Counted from the first letter of the stretch, positions 21,873 through 28,225 are shown. The stretch: 29,093 nt of DNA from SIG440 sp045591095 (GCA_045591095.1 JAZNSF010000043.1:1-29093); one strand, 5' to 3'. The notes: a model not told the origin generated them from the letters alone. A program made the numbers and translations.

Positions 21873-24350
21873 ATGGCAAATACAAAATCTGAAAGAACGG
21901 CCAAAAAAGATGATGCGTCAAAGCTAAAAGAACAAATAAAAAGTAATATCTTGGGGAAACTTCGCAGATATTATGCAAAGACTGTAGAAACTGCAACCCC
22001 CGAACAGCTTTACAAGGCTTTGGCTATGACAGTTCGTGACGAGCTTATGGACAAATGGGCAAAATCAAGAGAGTGCCTTGAAAACGCACATAAAAAAGAG
22101 CTTTATTATCTTTCTTTCGAATTTTTAATGGGCAGGGCGCTTGGAAACAATATTTTAAATATCCTTAAAACCGATGCGTACAGTGAGGCGCTTTCGGAAC
22201 TGGGGCTTGATATTTCAAAAATCGAGGAAACAGAAAACGATGCAGGACTTGGTAACGGAGGCCTTGGCCGGCTTGCGGCGTGCTTTTTGGATTCGCTTTC
22301 AACCTTGGAGCTACCTGCTTTTGGCTGTGGAATAAGATATGAATACGGCCTGTTTCGGCAAAAAATTGTCGATGGTTACCAGACCGAGCTTCCTGACCCG
22401 TGGCTTGAGGTAGGAAATGTATGGGAAATTGAGCGCCCTGAGGACAGCGTTGAAGTCCATTATAACGGCAGAATTGAGGAGTATTTTGAGGATAACAGAA
22501 TGAAGTTTCGCCATGTGGACTATAACACTGTAATAGGCGAACCATACGATATGCCCATTTCGGGATATGATTCAAAGCTTGTTAATACCCTAAGACTTTG
22601 GCGTGCGAGGTCGCCTCAGGTGATAAATATGGCAGAGTTTAACCGTGGTGACTACGCCATGGCGGTAAAGGACAAGGAAATTGCCGAAGTGGTGTCGCAA
22701 ATCCTTTATCCCGAGGATAATCATTATGAGGGCAAGCTACTGAGGTTAAAACAGCAGTATTTCTTTGTGTCAGCTACAATTCAGTGGATTCTGGCAAAGC
22801 AAAAGAGGCGTGGGCACAGGCTTTCGGAGTTGCCCAAATATGTGCAGATTCATATAAATGACACTCATCCCACTATCGCAATTCCCGAGTTTATGCGGAT
22901 TATGATGGACGAAGAGGGGTTTGGTTGGGATGAAGCGTGGTCGATTGCTCAAAAGGTTTTTGCATATACAAATCATACGATTATGAGTGAAGCACTTGAA
23001 AAATGGCCTGTGAACATGGTGGAGAGTTTGCTCCCCAGAGTTACAATGATTATAAAAGAAATTGACCGCAGGCAAAGGATGTTTTTAAGTGAGCGATTCG
23101 GAAGCGACACAGGGAAAATTGAGTATATGTCTGTCATATCAAACGGAAATGTAAATATGGCTAACCTTTGTCTTACGGCTTGTCACAGCATAAACGGTGT
23201 TGCAGCACTTCACACCGAAATTTTAAAAACCGAAACGTTTCGGGATTATTACAGCGTATACCCCGAAAAGTTTAAAAATGTAACCAACGGTGTTACCCCA
23301 AGACGATGGCTTTTAAAGGCAAACCCCAAACTCGCAGATCTTATAACCGAAGCGATAGGTGATACTTGGATAAAGAATGCAGGCGAGCTTGAAAAATTAG
23401 AAAAATTTGCTGATGATAAAGCGTTCAGAGACAGATTTGACCAAATTAAGCGTGAAAATAAGGTTCGGCTTGCGGAATATATAAAAAAGGCAAATCAAAT
23501 AGAGGTTGACCCCGAGTCTTTGTTTGACGTACAGATAAAAAGGCTTCACGAGTATAAGCGGCAGCTTTTAAAGGTGTTTCATATTATCTATAGATATAAA
23601 ATGATTACCGAAAATCCCGGTCAGGCAAGCATGCTGCCCGAAACCTTTATTTTTGGGGCAAAAGCCGCGCCGGGATATCACACTGCAAAGCTGATAATCA
23701 AGCTTATTAACAGCGTGGCAAATAAGGTCAATTCAGACCCTCGCACAAAGGATATACTAAAGGTAGTATTCATTGAAAACTACAGTGTTTCACTAGCTGA
23801 AAAAATTGTTGCTGCGGCAAATTTAAGCGAGCAGATTTCGACAGCCAGCAAGGAGGCCTCGGGTACCGGCAATATGAAGCTTATGCTAAACGGTGCTCTT
23901 ACAATCGGGACAATGGACGGCGCAAATGTAGAAATTGCCGAAAGGGTAGGAAGGGATAATATCTATATATTTGGACTTTCCTCCGAGGAGGTTCTAAATA
24001 CCTATCGGTCAGGAAAATCAGGAAGTAGCGAGGTTTATGCAGAGAATATGGTAGCAAAATCCGTAGTGGATTCGCTGATTGACGGCACGTTTTCAGAAGA
24101 AAATCAAAACCTCTTCAGCGAACTTTATCGTGAGTTGGTTTTTGGAAACGGCGGTTTTAGTGACAGATACCTTTTGCTTCGGGATTTCTCACCGTATCTT
24201 GATGCAAGCCACCGGGTTGCAAAGGATTTTATGAATCCTGATATCTGGAACAAAAAGGCAATTATCAATGTTTCAAAAGCGGGGTTTTTCTCGAGTGACC
24301 GTTCGATTGAGGATTATAATGAGAAGATTTGGAAGCTAGAAAAGATTTAA
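21873..24350 (+). CDS. glgP: Glycogen/maltodextrin phosphorylase
   Basis: An 825-residue GT35 enzyme that releases glucose 1-phosphate from alpha-1,4 glucan chain ends. The PLP site is EASGTGNMKLMLNGALTIG with lysine K669; also seen are NGGLGRLAACFLDSL, HINDTHPTIAIPEFMR and VTNGVTPRRWL, all family blocks. The first 35 residues are a lysine-rich leader before the conserved core. A TTG-initiated frame opens at 21852, but the ATG at 21873 follows AGGGAGGG. It is the last gene of the operon, so synthesis and breakdown enzymes share a transcript, and flux control must be mostly post-transcriptional or allosteric. Confidence 0.96.
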   Translation: MANTKSERTAKKDDASKLKEQIKSNILGKLRRYYAKTVETATPEQLYKALAMTVRDELMDKWAKSRECLENAHKKELYYLSFEFLMGRALGNNILNILKTDAYSEALSELGLDISKIEETENDAGLGNGGLGRLAACFLDSLSTLELPAFGCGIRYEYGLFRQKIVDGYQTELPDPWLEVGNVWEIERPEDSVEVHYNGRIEEYFEDNRMKFRHVDYNTVIGEPYDMPISGYDSKLVNTLRLWRARSPQVINMAEFNRGDYAMAVKDKEIAEVVSQILYPEDNHYEGKLLRLKQQYFFVSATIQWILAKQKRRGHRLSELPKYVQIHINDTHPTIAIPEFMRIMMDEEGFGWDEAWSIAQKVFAYTNHTIMSEALEKWPVNMVESLLPRVTMIIKEIDRRQRMFLSERFGSDTGKIEYMSVISNGNVNMANLCLTACHSINGVAALHTEILKTETFRDYYSVYPEKFKNVTNGVTPRRWLLKANPKLADLITEAIGDTWIKNAGELEKLEKFADDKAFRDRFDQIKRENKVRLAEYIKKANQIEVDPESLFDVQIKRLHEYKRQLLKVFHIIYRYKMITENPGQASMLPETFIFGAKAAPGYHTAKLIIKLINSVANKVNSDPRTKDILKVVFIENYSVSLAEKIVAAANLSEQISTASKEASGTGNMKLMLNGALTIGTMDGANVEIAERVGRDNIYIFGLSSEEVLNTYRSGKSGSSEVYAENMVAKSVVDSLIDGTFSEENQNLFSELYRELVFGNGGFSDRYLLLRDFSPYLDASHRVAKDFMNPDIWNKKAIINVSKAGFFSSDRSIEDYNEKIWKLEKI

Positions 24351-24390
24351 ATAAAGAGACCGCTTTTTAAAGCGGTCTCTTTATTTAAAT
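24345..24390 (+). terminator. Perfect 22-bp-arm terminator of the glycogen operon
   Basis: Bases 24345-24366 and 24369-24390 are exact reverse complements with GC-rich core GAGACCGCTTT and AT-rich outer ends; the glgP TAA (24348-24350) is inside the left arm. The structure is symmetrical and should also block incoming antisense transcription. Confidence 0.9.
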
Positions 24391-24462
24391 CGCAAATATT
24401 ATTTTTATAGGCTGATCCTGTCCATATAAATTGAAAAATTTACATAATTTTACAAGAAACTA

Positions 24463-24491
24463 TTGCAATTTCTTTCAAATACTGTTATAAT
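24463..24491 (+). promoter_or_regulatory. Strong sigma-A promoter of the structured RNA
   Basis: TTGCAA (24463-24468), 17 bases, TATAAT (24486-24491). Transcription would start around 24497-24499, which is exactly where the 5' arm of the long helix begins. Confidence 0.88.
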
Positions 24492-24495
24492 ATAC

Positions 24496-24669
24496 TTGCC
24501 AAACAGGATTTAATATATAAAGGTCAATTGAGAGGAGCGTTTTTACATTTGGTAAAAATGCATGTGCTCCATTCTTTTGCATACTCTCAATGGGCTTATG
24601 TATTAGATTTTGTTTGGCGACAATCGGAGCTATGTATTTTTCGTGCGTGGCTTCGGCTGCGCATTTTTT
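24496..24669 (+). ncRNA. Structured non-coding RNA or attenuated leader (unidentified)
   Basis: Starting at the predicted transcription start, 24496-24520 pairs with 24596-24620 over 25 consecutive positions without mismatch, five of them G-U wobbles, which indicates selection at RNA level. Inside, ATTGAGAG (24527-24534) pairs with CTCTCAAT (24584-24591), and GCGTTTTTAC (24537-24546) with GTAAAAATGC (24552-24561) round the loop ATTTG. A GCTCC (24566-24570) can pair with either of two GGAGC copies (24534-24538, 24635-24639). The unit ends in an intrinsic terminator at 24644-24669, giving about 170 nt. A long closing helix with an asymmetric internal loop of about 13-20 bases recalls 6S RNA, but I recognise no conserved 6S sequence. 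The alternative is a riboswitch-like leader of the 58-residue ORF downstream. Confidence 0.7.
24644..24669 (+). terminator. UUCG-tetraloop intrinsic terminator
   Basis: TGCGTGGC (24644-24651) and GCTGCGCA (24656-24663) pair over 8 bp, with two G-U wobbles, around the stable loop C(TTCG)G, then six T. It closes the structured RNA and precedes the Shine-Dalgarno of the next ORF by 5 bases. Confidence 0.85.
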
Positions 24670-24688
24670 AATTAAAGGAGCATTTAAA

Positions 24689-24865
24689 GTGCTTGACTAC
24701 GAAAAGCTTTACTTTAAACTTTTTAACGAAATTACAAAAACGATAGAATCTCTTGAAAAAGCCAGAGAGGAAGTTTTTGAAAAATTTGTTGAATCAAACC
24801 CAACAAAAGATGAAGCAACAAAATTTGCAGCGAATATGGCCTTTAAAGATAAGAGTTTTAACTAG
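24689..24865 (+). CDS. Small helical hypothetical protein (58 aa)
   Basis: GTG start at 24689 with AAAGGAG 8 bases upstream. The product is acidic and amphipathic: YFKLFNEITKTIESLEKARE followed by EVFEKFVESNPTKDEATKF, probably one or two helices; no membrane segment, cysteine or catalytic motif. Its opening (YEKLYFKLFNEIT) recalls short proteins of unknown function that are frequent in clostridial prophages and mobile elements; this is recollection, not a search. An upstream ATG at 24590 in the same frame lies within the RNA helix and reads through the terminator, so it is unlikely. Expression would depend on read-through of the terminator at 24644-24669. Confidence 0.6.
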   Translation: MLDYEKLYFKLFNEITKTIESLEKAREEVFEKFVESNPTKDEATKFAANMAFKDKSFN

Positions 24866-24875
24866 TCTAAACAAA

Positions 24876-24904
24876 AAAAGACCGCCTCAAATCGGCGGTC
24901 TTTT
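24876..24904. terminator. Bidirectional terminator between the 58-aa ORF and rpsR
   Basis: Arms AAAAGACCGCC (24876-24886) and GGCGGTCTTTT (24894-24904), perfect, with a 7-base loop, A-run before and T-run after. It ends both the small plus-strand ORF and the minus-strand ribosomal operon. Confidence 0.9.
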
Positions 24905-24912
24905 AAAATTTC

Positions 24913-25161
24913 TTAGTCAGCAGAATAAGGCAGTAATGCCATATATCTTGCTCTCTTTATTGCAACTGTAAGCTCTCTTTGATGCTTAGCACAGCAGCCA
25001 CTGATTCTTCTGGGAAGAATCTTAGCTCTTTCTGTGATGTAACGTCTGAGTTTTGCAACGTCCTTATAGTCAATAAAGTCTACTTTATCAGCACAGAATG
25101 CGCAAACCTTTCTCTTAGGTCTCTTCATTCTTGCTTTGTCGTTTCTTTCCATTTCAGCCAT
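24913..25161 (-). CDS. rpsR: Ribosomal protein bS18
   Basis: An 82-residue small-subunit protein that pairs with S6 on the 30S platform. Core VDFIDYKDVAKLRRYITERAKILPRRISGCCAKHQRELTVAIKRARYMALLPY is fully typical across its length (quoted parts: IDYKDVAKLRRY, ILPRRISG, VAIKRARYMALLPY). It is the zinc-binding C+ form, with C20 and C23 (VCAFC) plus C56/C57 and H59. AGGAGG precedes the ATG. It is the last gene of rpsF-ssb-rpsR. Confidence 0.97.
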   Translation of the reverse strand: MAEMERNDKARMKRPKRKVCAFCADKVDFIDYKDVAKLRRYITERAKILPRRISGCCAKHQRELTVAIKRARYMALLPYSAD

Positions 25162-25208
25162 CGAAATTTCCTCCTATCCATCAATAATATGTTACGTACA
25201 GCCGCGTG

Positions 25209-25643
25209 TTAGAACGGCAAATCATCGTTTGTTTCCAATGTGACAAAATCATCCTCGGCTGCCTCGGGCATTTCGGGAACAGAAGCTGCACTCATTGAGG
25301 GGGCAAAGGTGGATGCACCATCATCTGCGCTTCTCTTAGACTCGCCAAAAGAAACCTCACTTGCCACAACCTCGGTAGCGTAGTTCTTCTTGCCGTCCTG
25401 ACCTTCCCAGGTTCTTGTCTGAATTCTGCCGACAACGATAATCATTCTGCCCTTTGTGAAATACTTTTCAACAAATTCGGCAGTTTTGTTCCAGGCAACA
25501 CAGTTTATAAAGTCTGTCGTTCTGTTGTCGCCGTAGCCGTTGTCGATAGCAATGCTAAAGCTGCAAACGGGGGTACCGCTATTTGTGTGTCTTAGCTCGG
25601 GGTCCCGTGTAAGTCTGCCCATCAAAATCGCTTTGTTAATCAT
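25209..25643 (-). CDS. ssb: Single-stranded DNA-binding protein
   Basis: A 144-residue SSB: OB-fold in about residues 1-105 (NKAILMGRLTRDPELR, FINCVAWNKTAEFVEKYFTKG, GRIQTRTWEGQDGKKNY), then a disordered Ser/Ala/Glu linker and the acidic tip ETNDDLPF that recruits repair and replication partners. A TTG six bases upstream could open the frame, but the ATG at 25643 gives the usual MINKAILMGRL start. Its ribosome site is weak (AGCGAG), compatible with translation coupled to rpsF, whose stop lies 33 bases upstream. Confidence 0.96.
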   Translation of the reverse strand: MINKAILMGRLTRDPELRHTNSGTPVCSFSIAIDNGYGDNRTTDFINCVAWNKTAEFVEKYFTKGRMIIVVGRIQTRTWEGQDGKKNYATEVVASEVSFGESKRSADDGASTFAPSMSAASVPEMPEAAEDDFVTLETNDDLPF

Positions 25644-25676
25644 AAGCAATCTCGCTTTCTATGCATTTTTGCATAA

Positions 25677-25976
25677 TTATTTCTCTTCTTTTTTGATGAC
25701 TATGCTTCTTAAGATGCCGTCGGTAATACCGAATACACGCTCAAGCTCTGCGGGGAAGTCAGCCTTTGCCGCAAAGTTTACCAAAACATAGTAGCCTTCA
25801 GCCACATCATCGATAGGATAAGCCAATCTTCTGCGTCCCCATTCGTCAACGCTTTCAATTGTTCCGTTAGCTTCGATTAATGACTTAAACTTATCAACGA
25901 GAGCTGTTGTTTCTTCTTCAGTCTTTGCAGCGCTGATGATAAACAATGTCTCGTACTTGTTGATAACTTCAACCAT
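25677..25976 (-). CDS. rpsF: Ribosomal protein bS6
   Basis: A 99-residue ferredoxin-like ribosomal protein that binds S18. Blocks NKYETLFIISAAKTEEE, WGRRRLAYPIDDVAEGYYVL and GITDGILRSIVIKKEE are characteristic. A GTG at 25985 is in frame but lies within the AAGGAGGTG ribosome site; the ATG at 25976 is 8 bases after AGGAGG and is the start. It is first gene of the rpsF-ssb-rpsR operon, the usual order. Confidence 0.97.
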   Translation of the reverse strand: MVEVINKYETLFIISAAKTEEETTALVDKFKSLIEANGTIESVDEWGRRRLAYPIDDVAEGYYVLVNFAAKADFPAELERVFGITDGILRSIVIKKEEK

Positions 25977-26001
25977 TCTTTTCACCTCCTTGTGGACTTT
26001 G

Positions 26002-26022
26002 ACTTTCGGACGCGCCGAAAGT
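26002..26022 (-). promoter_or_regulatory. rpsF leader hairpin, candidate S6:S18 autoregulatory site
   Basis: Within the 5' leader, ACTTTCGG and CCGAAAGT form a perfect 8-bp stem with a 5-base loop, 15 bases before the AGGAGG of rpsF. In many bacteria the S6:S18 complex represses its own operon through an rpsF leader structure containing a conserved CCG; this hairpin has CCG at the apex side of its 3' arm in the minus-strand RNA. The match to that motif is not proven. Confidence 0.5.
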
Positions 26023-26043
26023 AAGGATTTTTCTAACCAATAA

Positions 26044-26072
26044 ATTATAATACTTTTTTAAGATGTTGTCAA
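26044..26072 (-). promoter_or_regulatory. Consensus sigma-A promoter of rpsF-ssb-rpsR
   Basis: On the minus strand TTGACA (26072-26067), 17 bases, TATAAT (26049-26044): a perfect consensus, as expected for ribosomal protein genes. The leader is about 60 bases. Confidence 0.93.
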
Positions 26073-26163
26073 GCACAAATTTTGAAGCCTATAACTTTAT
26101 TTTCTGTGGAATAATTTTTTTGTTAATATTTCGCACAAAAATTAATTTTTCTACGATACAAAA

Positions 26164-26187
26164 TGGGCAAGCTTGCAAACTTGCCCA
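26164..26187. repeat. Isolated 8-bp hairpin TGGGCAAG/CTTGCCCA
   Basis: Arms at 26164-26171 and 26180-26187 with an 8-base loop. On the minus strand it is followed by TTTTG, so it may be a back-up terminator for transcripts leaving the accessory genes toward rpsF. Apart from this and the two hairpins after it, 26073-26282 is AT-rich and I see no gene. Confidence 0.5.
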
Positions 26188-26282
26188 CCATATAAATTAT
26201 AAATTTTTTAGCCACCTTTATTTTATAATCTGTTGTACCATAACCGAAAATGTTTGTCAACATATTCATAAAAACTATAACA

Positions 26283-26327
26283 TAACGGTTTACCCGTACA
26301 CGATATACGCGAACGGGTAAACCGTTA
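26283..26327. repeat. 45-bp palindrome with 15-bp perfect arms
   Basis: TAACGGTTTACCCGT (26283-26297) and its exact reverse complement (26313-26327) flank the loop ACACGATATACGCGA, which can itself pair partly (CG-ATATA-CG). It abuts the next hairpin without a gap. It has no T-run, so a terminator role is unlikely; its position at the edge of the accessory region makes a dispersed repeat or protein-binding site possible. Confidence 0.7.
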
Positions 26328-26366
26328 AAAGAGGGCGTTGACTCAATTAAAGCCAACGCCCTCTTT
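26328..26366 (-). terminator. Intrinsic terminator of the accessory gene pair
   Basis: Perfect 13-bp arms AAAGAGGGCGTTG (26328-26340) and CAACGCCCTCTTT (26354-26366), 13-base loop. On the minus strand the T-run follows the 3' arm. It begins immediately after the stop of the membrane protein gene. Confidence 0.85.
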
Positions 26367-26678
26367 CTATTTTCTTTCTCTCCATCTCCCAAGGTATTTC
26401 TTGTTCAAATATAATTTAAACCCTAATACGATATAAATCGCAATTAATATATACTCTGATTGCCTAAAATTGGGAATAATCCATACGGCTGCTGCTATAA
26501 AAGCATATAACAAAAAGCAACATCTTTTCCCTGAAAAAAATTTTTCTTTTTCTTTTTCATCAAAAAAATCATCATATATATTTTTATTAGCTAATATATT
26601 ATCATATCTAAACGACAGTATAAACAACACTAAATTCAAAACAATAACTATACCAAGATAAATATATAAAATTATCAT
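26367..26678 (-). CDS. Small membrane protein (103 aa), possible immunity partner
   Basis: Three hydrophobic segments: about 2-22 (YLGIVIVLNLVLFILSF), 53-70 (CFLLYAFIAAAVWIIP) and 75-91 (YILIAIYIVLGFKLYL), joined by a charged loop (DDFFDEKEKEKFFSGKR); the C-terminus is basic (KKYLGRWRERK). No known family recognised. The start ATGA overlaps the stop of the upstream secreted-protein gene by 4 bases, so the two are translationally coupled. A short integral membrane protein encoded right behind a secreted protein is the usual place for a bacteriocin immunity protein; this is inference from context only. Confidence 0.7.
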   Translation of the reverse strand: MIILYIYLGIVIVLNLVLFILSFRYDNILANKNIYDDFFDEKEKEKFFSGKRCCFLLYAFIAAAVWIIPNFRQSEYILIAIYIVLGFKLYLNKKYLGRWRERK

Positions 26679-27658
26679 TTCAAATTTGCCTCTATATAGG
26701 AATCTATAGCAGCTTTTATCAACTCCGTATTTGCAAGCATAAACCCATCATCATAACGAGAACCTGCGTATTCAAAAGTTGCATTTCCATTATCCGGTCT
26801 ATGTGCTTTCCAATAATCTTTAGTTCTATATGTCGTATATATAATCGAACCAGTGTTAGAATTTAATCTTACACGATATGACCATTTATATGTTCGTTTT
26901 TCAAAATTCAAATCATAATCATATGTTATTGTGTCAACAAGTGGGCTAATTAATTCCGAAACAATATCAGCAAGGATTGACCAACCCGAACCAGTAACAG
27001 CAGCAACTATAATTGCAACAGCAGTAGATATTGTTGTTCCTGCCGAAAAACCAAATCTATTAGAATAATCGTATCTTATAATTCCCGAATTTTGACGTTG
27101 TAAATATCCAAACAGATCTGGCGCATAATAATATCCACCTCTATTACCCATCGCTCTATATCCATCATAAACAACTCCACCAGTTAATATTGCTTGGTCA
27201 CCATTCGGCAATATATCAAAATGCTCACTATTTACATAATCAACTGACAGAGGAGTTATTTCTCCTTCTAATACAGAGCGCTCATCTGCTTCTTCATCTG
27301 CAGATGGTGTTATAGGAGTTATAGTAACTACATCAGATAAAACATCATCTTTTATTTTTCCATCTGCATACTCATGTGTTATTCTATCATTGTAGAAATC
27401 AACAATTATAGTTTCCTCATATACCCCATTTCTCGTAATTTCAAAGGCAAGAGCTTCGTTTGCATTTGAATCACCTGATGCACGCACATTCGATGTCTCT
27501 ATTTTTTCAATAGTCATTATATCTCCATTTATATCTTTGTAAGTTCCTATGTCAGCCGAAACTTTTTCAGTTTCAATATTCGTAGCCGAAACATTCGATG
27601 TTATTGTCAAAGAAAACAACATTGTGAAAACTAAAATCAAACTAACAATCTTCTTCAT
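26675..27658 (-). CDS. Secreted protein of unknown function (327 aa)
   Basis: A clear Sec signal peptide (MKKIVSLILVFTMLFSLTIT) with a predicted signal-peptidase site after SNVSA-25. Residues 26-137 are acidic and could be a propeptide or adhesion-type domain. Residues 206-237 form a Gly/Ala/Ile-rich hydrophobic stretch (AGTTISTAVAIIVAAVTGSG), and the rest is Tyr/Arg-rich beta-like sequence (KRTYKWSYRVRLNSNTG). There is no sortase signal, no C-terminal anchor and no enzyme motif. A hydrophobic helix within an otherwise soluble secreted protein is seen in pore-forming bacteriocins and toxins, and the overlapping membrane-protein gene would suit immunity. AAAGGAG precedes the ATG. The gene is AT-rich compared with the glycogen operon. 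I do not recognise the family. Confidence 0.8.
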   Translation of the reverse strand: MKKIVSLILVFTMLFSLTITSNVSATNIETEKVSADIGTYKDINGDIMTIEKIETSNVRASGDSNANEALAFEITRNGVYEETIIVDFYNDRITHEYADGKIKDDVLSDVVTITPITPSADEEADERSVLEGEITPLSVDYVNSEHFDILPNGDQAILTGGVVYDGYRAMGNRGGYYYAPDLFGYLQRQNSGIIRYDYSNRFGFSAGTTISTAVAIIVAAVTGSGWSILADIVSELISPLVDTITYDYDLNFEKRTYKWSYRVRLNSNTGSIIYTTYRTKDYWKAHRPDNGNATFEYAGSRYDDGFMLANTELIKAAIDSYIEANLK

Positions 27659-27747
27659 ATTTTTCTCCTTTCAAAATCCTTCGCTTTCCTATACATATCT
27701 TCCTTTTTCTTGCCACATGATACGTAATCCCACCTTTCCCAAATAAC

Positions 27748-27798
27748 AAAAAAACGCATAAATCAAACCCCCTATTCAAAGAGGATTGACTTATACGT
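27748..27798 (-). terminator. Terminator of the 26-aa peptide transcript
   Basis: On the minus strand an imperfect stem of about 15 pairs (27798-27780 with 27772-27754, a few mismatches) is followed by seven T (27754-27748). It closes a short transcript starting near 27931. Confidence 0.7.
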
Positions 27799-27890
27799 TA
27801 CGCTGCTAACTTTTCTTTATTTTTTACATCTCTATACTATCAGAGGAACACAACCAAAGCTGCAATATAACCGAGTCAAACCTCTTTGAA
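27775..27890. repeat. 16-base inverted repeat linking coding start and 3' end of the 26-aa unit
   Basis: Bases 27775-27790 (TTCAAAGAGGATTGAC) and the reverse complement of 27875-27890 (TTCAAAGAGGTTTGAC) agree at 15 of 16 positions. In the minus-strand RNA the downstream copy also forms half of the terminator, so the two pairings exclude each other. Confidence 0.75.
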
Positions 27891-27904
27891 AAATTACTTA
27901 CCAT
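27824..27904 (-). CDS. 26-residue peptide with own promoter and terminator
   Basis: ATG at 27904, with AAAGGGGGAG 6 bases upstream, opens 26 codons (MVSNFSKRFDSV then ILQLWLCSSDSIEM), ending TAA at 27824. The peptide has a basic N-terminal half and a short hydrophobic ILQLWLC core with one Trp and one Cys; it is not a classical long transmembrane toxin. The gene is supported less by its protein than by its signals: a -35/-10 pair at 17 bases, an excellent ribosome site and a terminator on the same strand. Codons 5-11 lie in the inverted repeat that pairs with the 3' end, which would hide the coding start in the folded transcript, as in some type I toxin mRNAs. No antisense antitoxin promoter was identified. 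Confidence 0.5.
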   Translation of the reverse strand: MVSNFSKRFDSVILQLWLCSSDSIEM

Positions 27905-27937
27905 TGGTATCTCCCCCTTTTCTTATTTGTTGGCTTT

Positions 27938-27966
27938 ATTATAACACATCTTTTCCCAAATTGCAA
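27938..27966 (-). promoter_or_regulatory. Sigma-A promoter of the 26-aa unit
   Basis: On the minus strand TTGCAA (27966-27961), 17 bases, TATAAT (27943-27938), 33 bases before the ATG. The same hexamers and spacing drive the structured RNA at 24463. Confidence 0.85.
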
Positions 27967-28199
27967 GTACTTTTAGATATTTTTTCCATTTGGTAAATTT
28001 CTTCAACTTGTTTTATAAAATTATTTATACTAAAAGTTTTTATTTTAATTCTTTGGTTATCTTATTTTGGTTAAAATCCCCAAAGAAGGAAAAAACAACA
28101 CTTTTATATATTTGCCTATTAATTTATCTAAAAAACTATACTTTTTAGGGGGTAAAATCAGCAAAAAAATTGGGTTTGGAAAATCTTCCGGGAAAAACC
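27967..28199. other. AT-rich intergenic stretch without recognised gene
   Basis: No ORF with a ribosome site, no strong hairpin and no promoter pair was found on either strand. Long A and T runs dominate. Confidence 0.5.
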
Positions 28200-28225
28200 G
28201 ACACCTATAAATGACACTTATAAAA
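28200..28225. repeat. Two tandem 13-bp repeats at the element edge
   Basis: GACACCTATAAAT (28200-28212) is followed at once by GACACTTATAAAA (28213-28225), 11 of 13 identical. The second copy runs into the left inverted repeat of the DUF559 element. Confidence 0.6.

Noticed and set aside
24496..24669. Assignment of the structured RNA to 6S RNA
   Set aside because: The shape is suggestive, but one side of the expected central bubble is missing and no conserved 6S sequence was recognised; left unnamed.
24590..24688. N-terminal extension of the 58-aa ORF from ATG 24590
   Set aside because: It would translate part of the long RNA helix and the terminator, and has no Shine-Dalgarno; the GTG at 24689 has one.
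26123..26392. 89-codon minus-strand frame crossing the hairpin cluster
   Set aside because: It opens at a TTG inside the membrane protein gene, reads through the terminator and the 45-bp palindrome, and has no ribosome site; its repetitive residues come from translating hairpins.
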